Part shown: one piece after another, positions 1-12,800 of the stretch
Numbering within the stretch: the stretch's first letter is position 1
Layout of the letters: every line of letters starts with the position of its first letter
Assembly: GCA_019400425.1 (NCBI GenBank)
Contig: JAFREE010000068.1
Location: 59,809-123,808 of the forward strand
Length of the DNA: 64,000 bases
DNA from: Hymenochaete sp. R1
Lineage: Eukaryota; Basidiomycota; Agaricomycetes; Hymenochaetales; Hymenochaetaceae
Direction of reading: 5' to 3'
The notes under the pieces: generated by a model
The model's database searches: none
Told to the model about the DNA's origin: nothing
Seen by the model: only the letters and a program-made list of their open reading frames with translations
Made by a program: the position numbers and the translations under genes

Positions 1-3000
1 CCGATGCAGAGAGGGGAGCATGACGAAACGGAGATCGGGACCGGATAGACGCAGCTGCCTGCGTAGGCGTCGAGTGGGTACTATGTATCTGCCCCTGCCC
101 CTGCGCAGGTGTGCGCGACGGAAGTGATGAATGGAGGGGAGAAGGTAAAGGCCGGCTTGAAGGCGCCAACGACGACACCGACCGAGCCTGACTCTGAGAA
201 GTCTGGACGTGCAACGACGGGTGTCCGTGTGAATGCAGACTCGATTGGTGCGGAGGCTGAGGTTGAGGCTGAGGTTGATACGAGGGATACTGGGGTGGGG
301 GTAGAGACGCCGGTCGTTCCATACCCTGAGCTTGTGCCGGTGACTGAGTCTCGTATCCCCCAAAGCGATACGAAGCGCCTGACTTGGCCGACGCCGACAA
401 AACTGACGAAGAGGGTGCGCGCCCAAGTGCATGTACGGGTCTGCCGACGGGATCAGACCCAAGTGCGCCGCCTTCCTCCACCGCCGTTCCCACTCCCTTC
501 TCACCATCACCAGCCTCCTCCAGATCAACCACCTCCCTCGTCCGTTTCCTCGTCTCGGCCGGCGTCCTCTCCAGACTCTGTGCATGGCCCGCACCACCCC
601 GCGATCCGCTCGATGAATGTGCCAAGGGAAGAGGGAGCGAAGGGGACGCTCGTGCTGGTGCAGACTGCGGTGTCAACATCCCGCCCCCTCCTCGAGTAGG
701 GCTCATCCGATACGTTTGGCCGCTTCCTTGCTGCTGCTGCGGAGGCGGCGGGTACTCGGAAGAGACAGCCCCACCGGGAGGAGGGAGAGCGTGCAGATGA
801 GGTTGTGCATGTACCGTCTGCACAGGCGTGCGATACCGCTGAAACTCATACTGATGCCTCTGACTCTCATACCCGTGTCCATGTTCATACGAAGGATGGG
901 GGAGAGACGCGTACGCCCGCACCTGCGCTTGCTGCACGCTAGAACTCGACCCCACCGATCCGACAGACGCCGCAGCGCGATGGTACGAGGACGGAGCCGA
1001 GGAGGTCGAGGGAGCCGGTCTAGCTCCAGCAGCACCACCAGCAGCGGCGGCGGCGGCAGAAGCACCGGAGGCGAGTTCGGGATGAAGGTGGACGAGGATC
1101 GCTTCGAGTCTGTATAGCCGTTCTTCGAGGAAGCGATGGCTCCTTCGAAGTTCTTCCCATTCCGTGCGCGTCACCGACTTGTCGCTGTATAGATCATCAA
1201 TTGGGTTTTATTAGTATTTTATCCAACGAAATACTTCATAGATGTGATTTTAAAAAAACTCACACAGGCTCGATGACGTGCCATTTACATTTATCTGGCT
1301 CGCTCCGTCGTGCGCAGGGTCCACAGGGATGCATCCGATCACACTTGATCTTCCGGCGTTTACATTCTATATTCGCGTTTTTTTTACAAAGAAAAGAAAG
1401 AGAAAATCAGTAAAAGAAGATCCGCGAAGAAATTAAGAAGCGGAATAGAGGATATAGATGGGAAAGGAACCCAGCCATGGGAGCAGAGAACGCAATATAC
1501 TGTGCGGGGCCGAAAGGGAGAAGAAGGATGTTATGGGTGTGGGAGCCAACTTGTGTGACGAAAACCACAGAGGCGAAAAGACCGAGATACCCTTGGGGGA
1601 AGGGGAAGGGCGATACCCACGTCTCGACGTCTCAACACCACCACGTCGCATACAACATACACATGCTCCCCCCATCCAAAACCAAATCGGAAATAGCGCC
1701 CTGCGGCTGAGGGAGACAGAAGACAGAAGACGGAATAAAGTTTATCTGAGAGGTATGGGAACGATTTTTTGAAGTTAGGGTGGTGAAACGTGCCGTTGTT
1801 TCACGCACCACGAGAGCGGAGTGGGGGGGGGGGGGGGCGAGAAAGCAGTGGGAACGGGGAAACGTGTTTAAGCAGGGAGCGTGTAGTGCACGTAGATCTG
1901 GGAAAGGGGGGCTCCGTAAGGTATGTTTTTTTGGGGGGTGTGGAGAGAGGAAGAGGCGCTCGAAATAGGACCTCGAGTCGCGTAAAACGTATTGGCTCAA
2001 AAGGAACGAGGCGGGATCGAAATACGATAGCCCATGAAAACGAACAGGATACTGAGGGAGTGACGGTTGGAGGAAAGAAAGAAAGAAAAGAACGCAAAAA
2101 AAACCAAATGAAAAAAGGAAAGAAACACCAAGAGACAAAACTCACCCGTACAGCTCAACGCCTGCCTCCGCCTCTTCTTCTTCGGCGGGCCCTCACTCTC
2201 CCTCTCTTGTTCCCTCTCGCCCCGTTCACGGTCGCGTTCACGTTCACGTTCCCCATCCCCCCGCTTCATCCCACCCACCCCAAGCCTCCCAGACCCCGAA
2301 GGACTCGCACCCACCTCCACTTTGAAACTCGAGCCCGAGCCTGACCCGGCTCCTGCACCTCCTGCACCTGCGCCGCCTACGATTGACCGGCCGCGTGCTC
2401 GGGCTCGCCGGACGGCGCCACTACCACCTTCGATTTGAGAGTGAGAGTGAGAGTGAGAGTGAGGCTGGGGCTGGGGTGTATCTTCCCTATCCGTCTCCGC
2501 TTCCGCCTCAGCGTCCGAGTCAAACTCGACCTCGACCTCAACTTCAGCTTCGGCGTCTTCGGGAAGGGGCTCGTCGGGTGGGGATGAGGAAGAAGGTCGT
2601 GCGCGCTGGTGCTTGTGTGGATAAAGCCGTGGTGACGAGTGGGAGAGAGAGGGGTGTATGTGCTGTGAGTATGAATGACGGGGCGTCAATGGCGGGAGCT
2701 GTTGTTGTTGGTGGGGGTGGGGGTGGTGAGGTGGCGGGGCAGTAAGGTGGGATAGACCGGGTAAGGAAGGACGCTCAGAACCGGAAGCAGTGGATAGAGG
2801 GACGTCTCGTTCTCGTTCTCGAGAACGGTAAGGAAAGGAAGAAGAGGTCGACGCTGATGGGTACGTAGAGGACGTCGACGATTGCGGGTCTCGAGGCGAA
2901 AGACTAGTTTGGGAAGGCGTATATTGATGTGGAAGGTGATGATGAGGGTGTGGGTGAGGGTGAAGAGGGTATACTGCTCCTGAACCCGGTCCAAGTCCAG

Positions 3001-4435
3001 GGGCTCGGTAGCTCGAGCTCGTATTCCCGCCATGAGAGGATGCTATGGAGGGAAGGTGCTGACGATGATGAAGACGGGATTGATGCTGAAGGTGCTCGTA
3101 TTCCATCTCCCTCTCGCGTTTCCTCTCGTCCGCTTCGTGGTCGTCCATCTCGTGGTCGTGGTGGTCGTGGTCATGTTCGTAGTCCTGGTCGTGGTCAAAT
3201 CCTCTATCCTCAGTGTCCTCTACTGATCTTCTCCTTTCCATCCTCGCGTGACCGTGCTCGTGCCCGTATTCGTGTCCGCGTGTATGCGAGTGCGAGTTCG
3301 TGTAGATACCGTCCTCTGAAAACTCGCGCCCCTGTTCTCGATCCGACAGACGAAGAGTCGGCCTAGCTCGTGCCCTGCTGTTCGTGCTATGATAGTTCGA
3401 TCCGGCTCTCTGAGGCGAAGGAGGACGCGGACGCGAAGCGAGGAGCAAGAGAGAAGGAGGGGGAGGAGGCGAGGTAGAGGCAGAGGTAGGGTGAGAGGCC
3501 GAAGCTGGGGCGGTCTCGCTGGCAAAGTTCCCAAACGCAGATGTGGAAGCAGAGACAGAAGCAGAAGCAGGGCGAGAAGCGCCGGGCTCGTGAACAGAAG
3601 ACGAGCTGATATTGATATGGGCCGGTGTATTTTGATTTAGATTGATGTTAGATGTGCCGAGGAGGGGGGCAGGGAGGGGACGTGAGGAGGAGGAAGGGTG
3701 CGGTGTGCCAGCAAAGCCGGGATTGAATGTAATATAAGCAGGATGTGCATAGGAGGAGGAAGCAGCAGGAGCAGCAGGAGAAGGCACCAGAGCAGAGTGA
3801 GGCGGCGTATATGCGTTGTCGGCGTGAATAGAGTTTGAAGAGATTGGAGGAGTAAATTCGGAAGCGGACCCGGAGTCGAATTCGGATTCTAATCCTGACG
3901 CGTCTCGCACCATATTCACTCGCCCTCCGCCAGTCCGAGTCCGAGTCCGAGTCCGAGTCCGAGTGCCAGACCTCCTCTCGCCACTACTAGTACTAGTACT
4001 GGTGCTTGTGTTTGTGTTTGGAGCGGCACTCGTGGCCGTGACCGTGTCCGTTACGGTTACGGTAGTTGAGCCCGCTTCTTCTCCCGCGCCTTCCTTTCTC
4101 GTCTCGTCCGTCCCGTCATACACATATGGCGTTCCATCCCGTCTTGTTCTCCCAGACCTTGCTTCCGATGGGGATGCTGATACTGGCAGTGGAGCAAGAG
4201 ATGAGGATCTGGGACGCGAGAGGGCTAAGCGAGAATGTGAGGGCCTGTCGTCGTCAAGTTGGAGATGGTGTATGGACGGGAGAGGTGTCGTCGCCGCCAT
4301 CGTTGTCGTCCGTGTCCGTGTCCGTGTCTGTGTCCGTGTCGGAGTGGCAGACGTATTATTATTAGAGGTAGACACGTGTAGATCGAGTCTGCTGGAAGAG
4401 GCGGATGACGGAGGATATGGGCTAGCTGAGTTCAT
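1..4435 (-). CDS. Zn2Cys6 (fungal binuclear zinc cluster) transcription factor, 3' end beyond the window
   Basis: This is a nuclear DNA-binding regulator. Exon 1 is 2146-4435 (start M at 4435), exon 2 is 1264-1366 and exon 3 is 1-1184, still open at the window edge, giving at least 1190 residues. A basic stretch PPKKKRRR, a likely nuclear localisation signal, directly precedes the zinc cluster. Joining exons 1 and 2 in phase 1 gives the exact spacing C-x2-C-x6-C-x5-C-x2-C-x8-C, with CKRRKIKC at its core. Exon 3 opens with a short amphipathic helix (EWEELRRSHRFLEERL), the usual dimerisation coiled coil after such clusters. The rest is low-complexity Ser/Pro/Gln/His, including (TR)n and (HS)n runs coded by hexanucleotide repeats. 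The 779-nt first intron is very long for this genome; the second is 79 nt. Target genes cannot be told. No fungal_trans middle region is visible within the window. Confidence 0.88.
1367..2145 (-). other. 779-nt intron inside the zinc-cluster codons
   Basis: The donor GTGAGT lies at 2145-2140 and the acceptor ATATAG ends at 1367. The split falls between residue C-T-G|AA (Glu) and the second cysteine of the zinc cluster, so correct splicing is needed for DNA binding. The intron holds a poly-G run and purine-rich low-complexity DNA. No coding exon was recognised inside it. Confidence 0.75.
1823..1837 (+). repeat. Poly-G tract (15 G)
   Basis: An uninterrupted run of 15 G on the plus strand lies inside the long transcription-factor intron, so it is poly-C in the transcript. 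It is likely to vary in length. Confidence 0.9.
2437..2463 (+). repeat. GAGAGT hexanucleotide microsatellite in the coding exon
   Basis: Tandem GAGAGT/GAGTGA units code an alternating His-Ser run on the minus strand in transcription-factor exon 1. The unit length is a multiple of three, so length changes would keep the frame. Confidence 0.8.
3932..3964 (+). repeat. AGTCCG hexanucleotide microsatellite in the coding exon
   Basis: About five and a half copies of AGTCCG code an alternating Thr-Arg run in the transcription factor. A similar Thr-Arg run lies near the N terminus of the protein. Confidence 0.85.
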
Positions 4436-7400
4436 GGAGACAATACGATGTTAAAGCAGGAAAAGAGAAAGAGAGAAGGAGAAAGGAAAGAGAGAAGATG
4501 GGAAATGCAAGTGAAGGAGGAGGGGGGGGTAATAAAAGAGGAGAAGAGCGGACGCGAAAACCTCGCGGGTGGACGCGGTGATTTGATTCATATCTGGTAT
4601 AAGAGACTCTTACTACTACTAGTACTAGTACTCTACTCTACTCTTACTCGAGATCTGTGGAGGATCCTACCAGTATCTGTCGGTGATTTCCCTCCGAAAC
4701 GAGCGAATCGACGGTGAGTGTTCTAAACAAGCCTAAGCTAAAAAATCGTATCATCGTCGTTACAGTCTCAACCGACCGACGCCCGATCATAATATAATCC
4801 TACCCCTCCTCGATCATCCAACCAGCCAACCAGAGCTTCTCCCACTTCGCACCGTACTCCATCCGAGTCTATCTCCGCCCCCTCCCTAACGACCAAGAAA
4901 CACCACACCCAGCCTTCAGTTACCCGGCTATCATCGCTTCCAAAGGGGGGAGGAGAACGTTTCAATTCAGTCCAAAATTCCAATTCCAATTCCAATTTCA
5001 ATTTCATTCGTCGTCTAGCCGCCGCCCGCCCGCCCCGCTCCGCGCTCGCTATCACCGTTCTCATCCGTCCGATCACGATCATTCTCTTTTCTTTTTTCAT
5101 TAATCACTCCCAGGAAAAAAACAGGCACGCACGCAAACGTCTGCCGTAGCCGCGTCTCCACTAGTCCTCAGTCCTCTCAGCCTTCGTGTGTCATATTTCC
5201 CTCCCTCGGCGCGGCTTCTGCGGCTCGCTCGCTCGTCTTGTCTCCGCGAGTTGCCGGCGTCTCCGTCATCGTCGTTTAAACCTCATATCCCATATCCATC
5301 CATATCATATCATATCATGACCATTAGCCGCGCATCCCGCTCATCCCGCACACGCCAGAGCACTCGACTCGACTCGTCACTCATTAGTGCCACATTACCC
5401 ATTACCCATTCTTCGATCCCTCATACACGCAACAAGTCGTCGATATAACGTTTCATATCCCACATCCCACATCCCCCATCCTTCCCGAACCTTTTCCCTC
5501 GAACCCCCCTCCAATCTCACGTCCATCCACCGCCGATCCATAATGCACGAGATAGATCTCACTCTCACACACCACACCACTCCCGCCGGCAAAATTAAAT
5601 GCCAGACGCCAGACCGACTAACCGACCAAATGATAATGATAAAACAACAACAAGGTGATCATGGAACATGCCATGCCTGACGACCCACCTCCGAACGGGA
5701 TCCATCCCCCCCTGAATTCCTGTGCGAGCTGTGCATCATGCATCAGAACAAGCAACAGGAAAATCGACCTGTCAATCTCGGAGCAGAGCAGTACTAGTAC
5801 TAAGTAGAGCCAGCCGTCTCCGTCTCCGTCTCCCGGCGCTCCCTCAGGTAACAGTAACAGCAACGCGACGACAGCGACAGCGCTTAAACGGCTCGCTTAC
5901 CAGCAGGCACCTGTTTCCTTAAGCTTGTTTCCGCTCCGTCCGCTCTTTCTTATTCGTTCGTTCGTTACTCGTCGTTCGTCTCGTTTGTCGTACGCTCGGT
6001 CTTGGAGAGGGGTCTCTGTCTCACCTTTAAACGCGCCCTAACGAAGTGAAGTGCCCTGACTCTGAATATCAGAGAGAAAAGATTGATTAGTTGGTTCGGT
6101 TGGGTTGGGTTGGTTGGCGTATTTGGAACCTATCGGCCTACCCTACCAGTGCCAGTTCCCGCATCTCATCTCTTCATCCGTTAGTTCGTTCATTCCTTTC
6201 GTTTCATTCCTTTCGTTTTCTCCTTCCTTCCATCTTCCCCGCAACGCTCATAACATTCATAACACTCGTCTAAATGCCGCCAAATTAAAATTCTTCGTTC
6301 CGTTCCTTGGAGCTCGAGAGGCCCCAGTGCCCTCTCCGTTCCCGTTCTCGCTCCCGCTCCCGTTCCTCGAAAACTGATACGCGGTCCATCCGGCGGCATA
6401 CCCATACCAGGGCCCACTGGAGTGTTGGAGTACTGGAGCTGGGTTCCTGTTTCTGACTCTGCAGTTACGGTCCGTCCGAGCAAAATGAATAAGGATAAGG
6501 AATTAAAAAAAGCCAGTCAGTCAAAAGTCAGAGTTAGCCAGGGTCAGGTTCAAAGAAAAGAAAAGAAAGACCGAACTAGTACTGAATGGCAAAAGCCGTG
6601 CTGCCGAATCTCAATCCGCGTACGTACCCCGTGCCGTGCCGTCACGGCGTCGCGTCGTGGTCGTGCCTTACATTAATATTAAGCGCTCATTACATAATAT
6701 CTGCATTTCAATATTTCAATATTCCAATATCTCAATATCGAACGTCTTTGCTCCAGTCGGTCGGGACATCCGCCCCGTCTATCGTAGAGAAGAGTAGAGT
6801 AGAGTGTTGCCAGCGCCGAATATGAATGCAAAACCAGTAACCAGTACCAGTGTCGTGTTGAATCCAATATTAATCCGTCGTCGTTATGGAGGTTCGGCCT
6901 CGGGCCTCGGGCATCGATGTGTATCGACTCCGGACTCGGAGTACCCCTCTTATTTATGCTCATATGCACAGTACTAGTGCAATGCATGTTCTATGTTCAC
7001 ACACATCCTGTCCATCGACCTGTTACCGTTGAATCCAATCCGACACGCGAGTGGCACTATGCATGTAGTTCCTTCGGATTGAGTGTCCTCAGGCTCCTTG
7101 GCTTTCGATACGAATACATGTTATGGGAGATCCAGGGTTCCGCGTTCGTTCGTTTGAGAAGAGGCCAACCATCTGTGTGTAGGGAAGAAAAGGGTGATGT
7201 ACACTGTATTGACGAGTTGTGAGCGTGTATTGTGCCTTGCCTTGCTGTGTCGTATCATACACGTACGCTACGTACAACGAGCGTGGCGTCGTTATCGAAG
7301 GGTCGCTCGGTCGCTCGGGCTATGGGTTCGGAAGACGTTTACGCGTTACCCCACACATCAGCAGCCGACCCCTGCTCGTGCGCCCACAGGCAGGAGCAGG

Positions 7401-9886
7401 AAAGAGTTTCACCTCGAACCGGGAACCGTCCCAGCTTCAGCTTCAGCTTGAGTTTCTTCGTTCTCGTACGCACCTTACAGTACTAGTACATTCGTTAAAG
7501 ATCTTGACCATCTCGAGCGTTGACTTGAGCGCCGTTTTCTGCGCTAGCAGTACTTGGTACGAAGCTCCGAGTCAACGTCTTTACGTTACTGTTCCTTCCT
7601 GGTAGGCGACAAACGCAAAAGCTTAGCTCCGCCTCCAAACCCGCCCCGCCTGCACCTTCCACCCACGCGAAACGGGAGTTCCCGTACCCAACCCCTACCC
7701 CCCGGCTCTTCCGGACCACCGGCTAATTTACCTTACATGCCCAATCCAATCATCGATATCGGTTAGCTCGGCCGAGCCCGAGGCCCGAGAAGCCGAAAGA
7801 CCGACCGACCGACCGAGAGAGGTTCTCTAAAAAATACCGAGAAAGCCGGACTTAAGGGAGGTAAGGAATGAATGGAAACGGAATGGGAATGAATGATGAG
7901 CTAATATTAAGGGCCGGGCCGGAGATGCCCAGGCGTCCCAGGGCCAGGGGCGACGACCGATAACTTAACTCACTTTCAACTTCACTTTCAGGCAGCAGTT
8001 GCAGTCGCCCGAGTCGTCTTATCGCAGGCGTAGGCGCAGGTTCAGTTCAGTCCCTCTCTCATCTCCGGAGTCCTTCGCCAAACATGACGATTAAGAGGTG
8101 GTACGCGCCGCCACATCCCCATTTCCAAAATACATACATGATACCATCATCCGAAACAATACAGTCGTATCACCGTGACTACTCACCACCAAGCTCAGAA
8201 GAAGAAAAAACCAATTCGCCTCATCCTTCCGTCTTACCTCTTTCCATATCTCATCTCACCTCAACTCAGCTCGCACGCAAATCTTTCCCTCCTTCAAGTT
8301 GTTGTCGTCCCTCCCCCTCCCAGACTGTATGAACAAACTTAAACTCACACTCAAATCTCATCCCGTTTTTTTTGAAAATCTCGAAACAAACTTTATCCCA
8401 ATTTCCAAACTCGCATACCAAGCACAGAGTATCAAGCGTCAACCAACCCTCCGCGACTCCGACTCCGAGGCGTACCATCTCTGATTTCCGACCCGATTTG
8501 ACCAAATGGTGTTCTGAGAAGTCGGACTCGGGGGTGTGGCGGGGGCGGGGATGGAAAGCTATAGTATAATGCTGATACTCAGAGTCTGTGTTTCATTATT
8601 ATTCGTCCTTTCGCCAATGCTTTCTCTGAGCTTATTTATCCATTCGCTATGCGAATGAACTCGATTCGTCTTGGCGCCCCCTGCCCCCCTCTGAACGTTT
8701 GGCGTCAATGGCGTGTCGGCGTACAGTGTTACAAGCATAGGTCCTCTGCTTACCGTCTCCTCTCCTCTCCTCTCTCTCTCTCATCGGCGGAAAACGAATA
8801 ATAGCAATCAGTCGCCACTATCATTGCGCGTAGCTCACTAACTTAGCAAGAACTCAATGAGTCCAGATGCGTACAATCTTCCTTTTTCTTATCCGCTCAG
8901 CCTCCCCTCCTCCCTTCCCGGCGTTCGTCAAACCTACCCTTACTTTCCGTTGGAAATCAATGAAAGGTAAAGGAAGGAGCGAAGCCTAGTCTGACGGAGG
9001 AAACATAGGAGTTAACGGGCCTTCGCGGATATGGATATCAGCGTCACGGTTATAATTGAGTTAGGTGCTTGAGGGAGAAATGTCGGAGATTTCTTTTTAA
9101 TTCAGAATCGAAGAAGGGGGTGCTGAATTTATAAGTATATTGCTACGATTAGAAGACGAAAGGGTACAGTTTGAGAGGCCTTTTGGAGGGAAGTGCCGAT
9201 ATTATTAGAAGGAAAGTGACAGTGGTCGGGTAGCCGGGTGAATGGAGGGGTAGATCGATGGTTTCGTAGCTCGTTCATTTGGATTTGGGAGGGTTTGGGA
9301 TCGGGGTTGTCCGTTTGTATGTAGCTTCGGTCTGTAGTATTCTACCCATTTGTCCGCCCGCATCTCCGAGATCCGCGATGATAAGTTTTGTTGGATTGAA
9401 TTACAAAATTGAAATGATCGAGGATGCTGCAAGATTATGACGTCTCAGTGATCGAGTTCGGTGTAGGTGCGTGGTTGTGTCCGAGAAATTTGGTGGGTCA
9501 GCACAGATAGCACGGAGTTGGGTGCGGAAGCAAGCGTAGTCAATCTCAGTAATGGACGGTAGCTCGGCGCGGTTATACTCCGTAAGACCGTGAATTATGT
9601 ATAAGAAGTGGGACACACGGCGACCATATATCTGGAACTTGAGCAAATAAAGAGGACACGAATCAAAAAGAAGAGGAAAAGAAGAGGAAACAAGTCGAGT
9701 ACATCGAAAAGGGTGAAAAGGGTTATATAACAACAAGCATAGAGGACAACAGGGGGGATTCTAACATTCTTGAGTTCGCAGTCATTCCAGCAATTCTTCT
9801 CTTCTTTCTCGAATTTACGCACAGCTCTACAACAACGTGACGACCGTACCAATACAATCTTCTTTCCTCCATCATTCGTCCGTCTT
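4436..9886. other. 5.4-kb region without a recognisable gene; upstream region of the transcription factor
   Basis: Only short, low-complexity open frames are present and none resembles a known family. The DNA is rich in CT tracts and in short direct repeats such as TTCGTTCG, CCGTCTCCGT and GACCGACC. Six copies of a core resembling ACTAGTAC lie between 4.6 and 7.5 kb. The region may hold a long promoter, 5' untranslated exons of the transcription factor, non-coding RNA, and the 3' flank of the karyopherin gene (9.1-9.9 kb). I see no direct evidence that separates these. Confidence 0.5.
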
Positions 9887-12800
9887 TTACGCAACATATC
9901 GCGCTAAACCAGCTCCCTGCACCTTCGCCGGGTCCTCAGCGTTCAGTGCCCCAATCAAACTCAGCAGCTCCGTCCTAGTTTCATCACCCAACTGATCACC
10001 CTTCACAGGATCCGGCTCAAGCACATGCCTAAACACTGGCAACAACCTCTCAATATACGGTCCCAACACACCCGTATGGCTCCTGAACAAATGGAAGATT
10101 GACCGAAACACGGGCCTGTTTTCGAGGAAGTCTTGTTTGAGAGGGAGTGCACTGATAAGGACCGGTAAGACCTGGTCAATCGGGAGCGCGGAGGTGTTGC
10201 GAATGATGATGCGTGCGACAGCTCCGGCAGCGTTATCCCGAGCTGTAACTTTCGCCGGGGGAGAATCGGACGGGATGCTGAAAAGAGGGTGCAGGGCGGA
10301 GAGGAGGGCGCCGTATTGAGATGAGAGATCCTGCGAAGAGTTCTCGACGAGAAGACCGATACCAAAGGCGGCGTTTGATTGGACTTCAGGCTCGCTGTCT
10401 GCGAGGCCTTGATAAAAGAGACTGAAGAGGGGCTCGGTGAAGGGGCTGATGGATTCTTTGAGGGAGGAGACGATCTCGGCGAGGGTGCCTACAGCGGAAC
10501 TTCGGTCGCTCAAAGAACGTCCAGGTTTCTAGTCAACTTCGTTAGATGAACAGTCGGTACTAACGCCAGTTGAACGCTTACGAAATACTTCGCAATAAGT
10601 GGGAAGAACGTCTTGAAAGCATTCACGAAATCCGCGCTTAAAGTCGAGGCTAGGGACGCGACGAGATCTCCGGCAGAAGAGATTAGAACAGAGTCGTACT
10701 CGGCCTGATCTTCAAGTGGCTCATCATCTTCATCAGCGTCGGGATCCTGTTGGCAGAGTGCTTTCTGTTCCAGGATCTGGATAGCAATTTTACATACGTC
10801 TTCGAGGCCTGGGAACAGGCTGATATCAATACTGATTCGATAGATGGATAAAAAAATTGATACATACGATCTTCGACAAATGCAGGTCCAACAACTGAGA
10901 TGGTTTCCGCAAGGTTGACGCACAGCGATGAAGCAACGGACCTGATATAGGCGAAATGTGTCAGAAAAAGCATAAGAAACGGCAGATAGTAGAAGATCAG
11001 TAATTCGTATTGGTCTCAATCGTCATTTTGACGTCGAAGTGAGCTGAGTTACGTGTTTTCTCATCCATTATCTCCAAAAAGAAACCATACTCACTTATCG
11101 TCCTCCGCCTCGTACATATCTAATAACGGCGGCAGTACATGATTCACTAGATCCTTCACGTTCTGATGCAGAGGCACCTTGACCTGCAGCCCGGGCTGCC
11201 ACTCCACCGGGTCACTCAACGTATAGAACGCACGAACCATAACCAACAATGCCTCAGTCGCGCTCTTACGAATACCCTCGTAGTAATGTGGTAGGAGGTT
11301 GACCAGCTCTAGCGCAGCTTGTTCGACGTAAGGCAGGAAGTGAGACTTGGTGCCTGCAAAAACCGAACCGACGGTGTCAGCTGCGATTTCCTTCTCAACG
11401 GCGATGGCACTGTTGACTTCGAGGAGTTTCTCGGCATCAATCTCCTCTGCATCGTCCTCGGGAGTCGCGTCGACGTTGATGGCATTAGATGCGGTTTCAC
11501 CGGTGCTGAAAAGGTCAGCAGCTTCGGACGACGTAGCGACTGTTTAAGAGAAAGTTTAAACAATCACTTTAGAGAGTGAGGTCCATATATGAGGAATAAG
11601 CTCACCCAAGCCATTGTCACCCTGTTCGCTCTGGCTCAACGACGTGATGAGCAAGGGCACAACTTGAGGTAGGTAAGGTGCAAACTCTTCTTCGAACACC
11701 CGACTCATGACACCGAAGAACAAGAAACTGCATTCTCTTAAACGAGCGTTGTCAGACTGAGCGCCCGCGAAAGCCTGCGTCATCATATCCGGGAAATATG
11801 GTCTAAACGTTTCAGCACCAACGGCCTCCGCGAACGTTCCGACAGCGTCCATCGCAATTCCACGAAGCTCAGACTCCTCTCCATCACCACTTAGTTGAAG
11901 GAATGGACTGAGGCGTTGCATCGTTGTCTGGAAGTAAGGCAGAAAAGCGCCCTTGCTAGCGTGAGCCGCGCTACCAATCGCTCCAGTCACTACAGACTTG
12001 ACTTTGATAGGCGCAGTGTCCAAGAGTCCGGCAAGTGATTCCATAATGAGTTGCATGTAGTTACCAATGACGTCGCCAAGAATCTCGAGAAGGGCGTCGA
12101 GTGCAGTACATGCACTCCGTTGAGTTTCTGGATTCGCAGCCATCTGCATAAGAGCAGGTACAAGGATGGCATGACGCGACCTCGCAGCGTCTTCAAGCCA
12201 TTCGCAAATACATCCTACAGCGGTACAGGCAGCGCGTCGTACACTGGAATCAGCATCTGCAAGACCCGCGTCCACAATTGGCCAGACCGCAGCCTCGACA
12301 TGAGGGCCCATGAACTCTGAAACACCTTCAACAGCAACTCCAAGGGAGAGCAAAGCACCACGGCGTCCATTGGGATCCGATTGGGCCATGTACGTGGCAA
12401 TAAGTTCCCGAAGGGCAGGGAAGACTTGAGCGGGAGGAAGGGAAGTGGAAAGTGCGTCGACGATACGGAGGGCGGAGCGTGATGGAGCGTCTTCATCAGC
12501 ATCATCAACCTCTGGTTCGGTGACGATGGGCATGAGTCCCTGGAGGATAGCTGGTGCGAGGTTGGCTGCTTGGACTTTCGACTTTTTGCTAGCGATCAGA
12601 TCAGTACTACGATCGGCAGATAAGCACTAGAAAACGCACTATTTGACGGTCCATGATAGAGCATTAAGTGACATGATGCGAAGTTCATCGTCATAGTTCT
12701 TGTTAGCTCCGCTCTGCAGAAAAAATTCGACTAGCTGCGGAATATGCTTGCTGAGGAGAGGGACCTCCAAGATAAGGAGCGTCTCGAATACATCAAACAA

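Noticed and set aside
109..1117. Open frames on the plus strand at the window start
   Set aside because: They are antisense shadows of exon 3 of the zinc-cluster factor, which has a continuous minus-strand frame with the expected coiled coil.
1790..2344. Plus-strand 184-residue frame rich in Arg/Pro
   Set aside because: It lies over the intron and low-complexity coding region of the transcription factor. Its composition is that of an antisense repeat, with no domain.
5188..5680. Two plus-strand frames (Ser/Arg-rich) in the gene-poor region
   Set aside because: They are CT-repeat translations with no splice support or recognisable domain.
8084..8332. Plus-strand frame starting MTIKRWYAPPHPHFQ
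   Set aside because: Short and Ser/Pro-rich, with no homologue pattern and no extension by plausible splicing.
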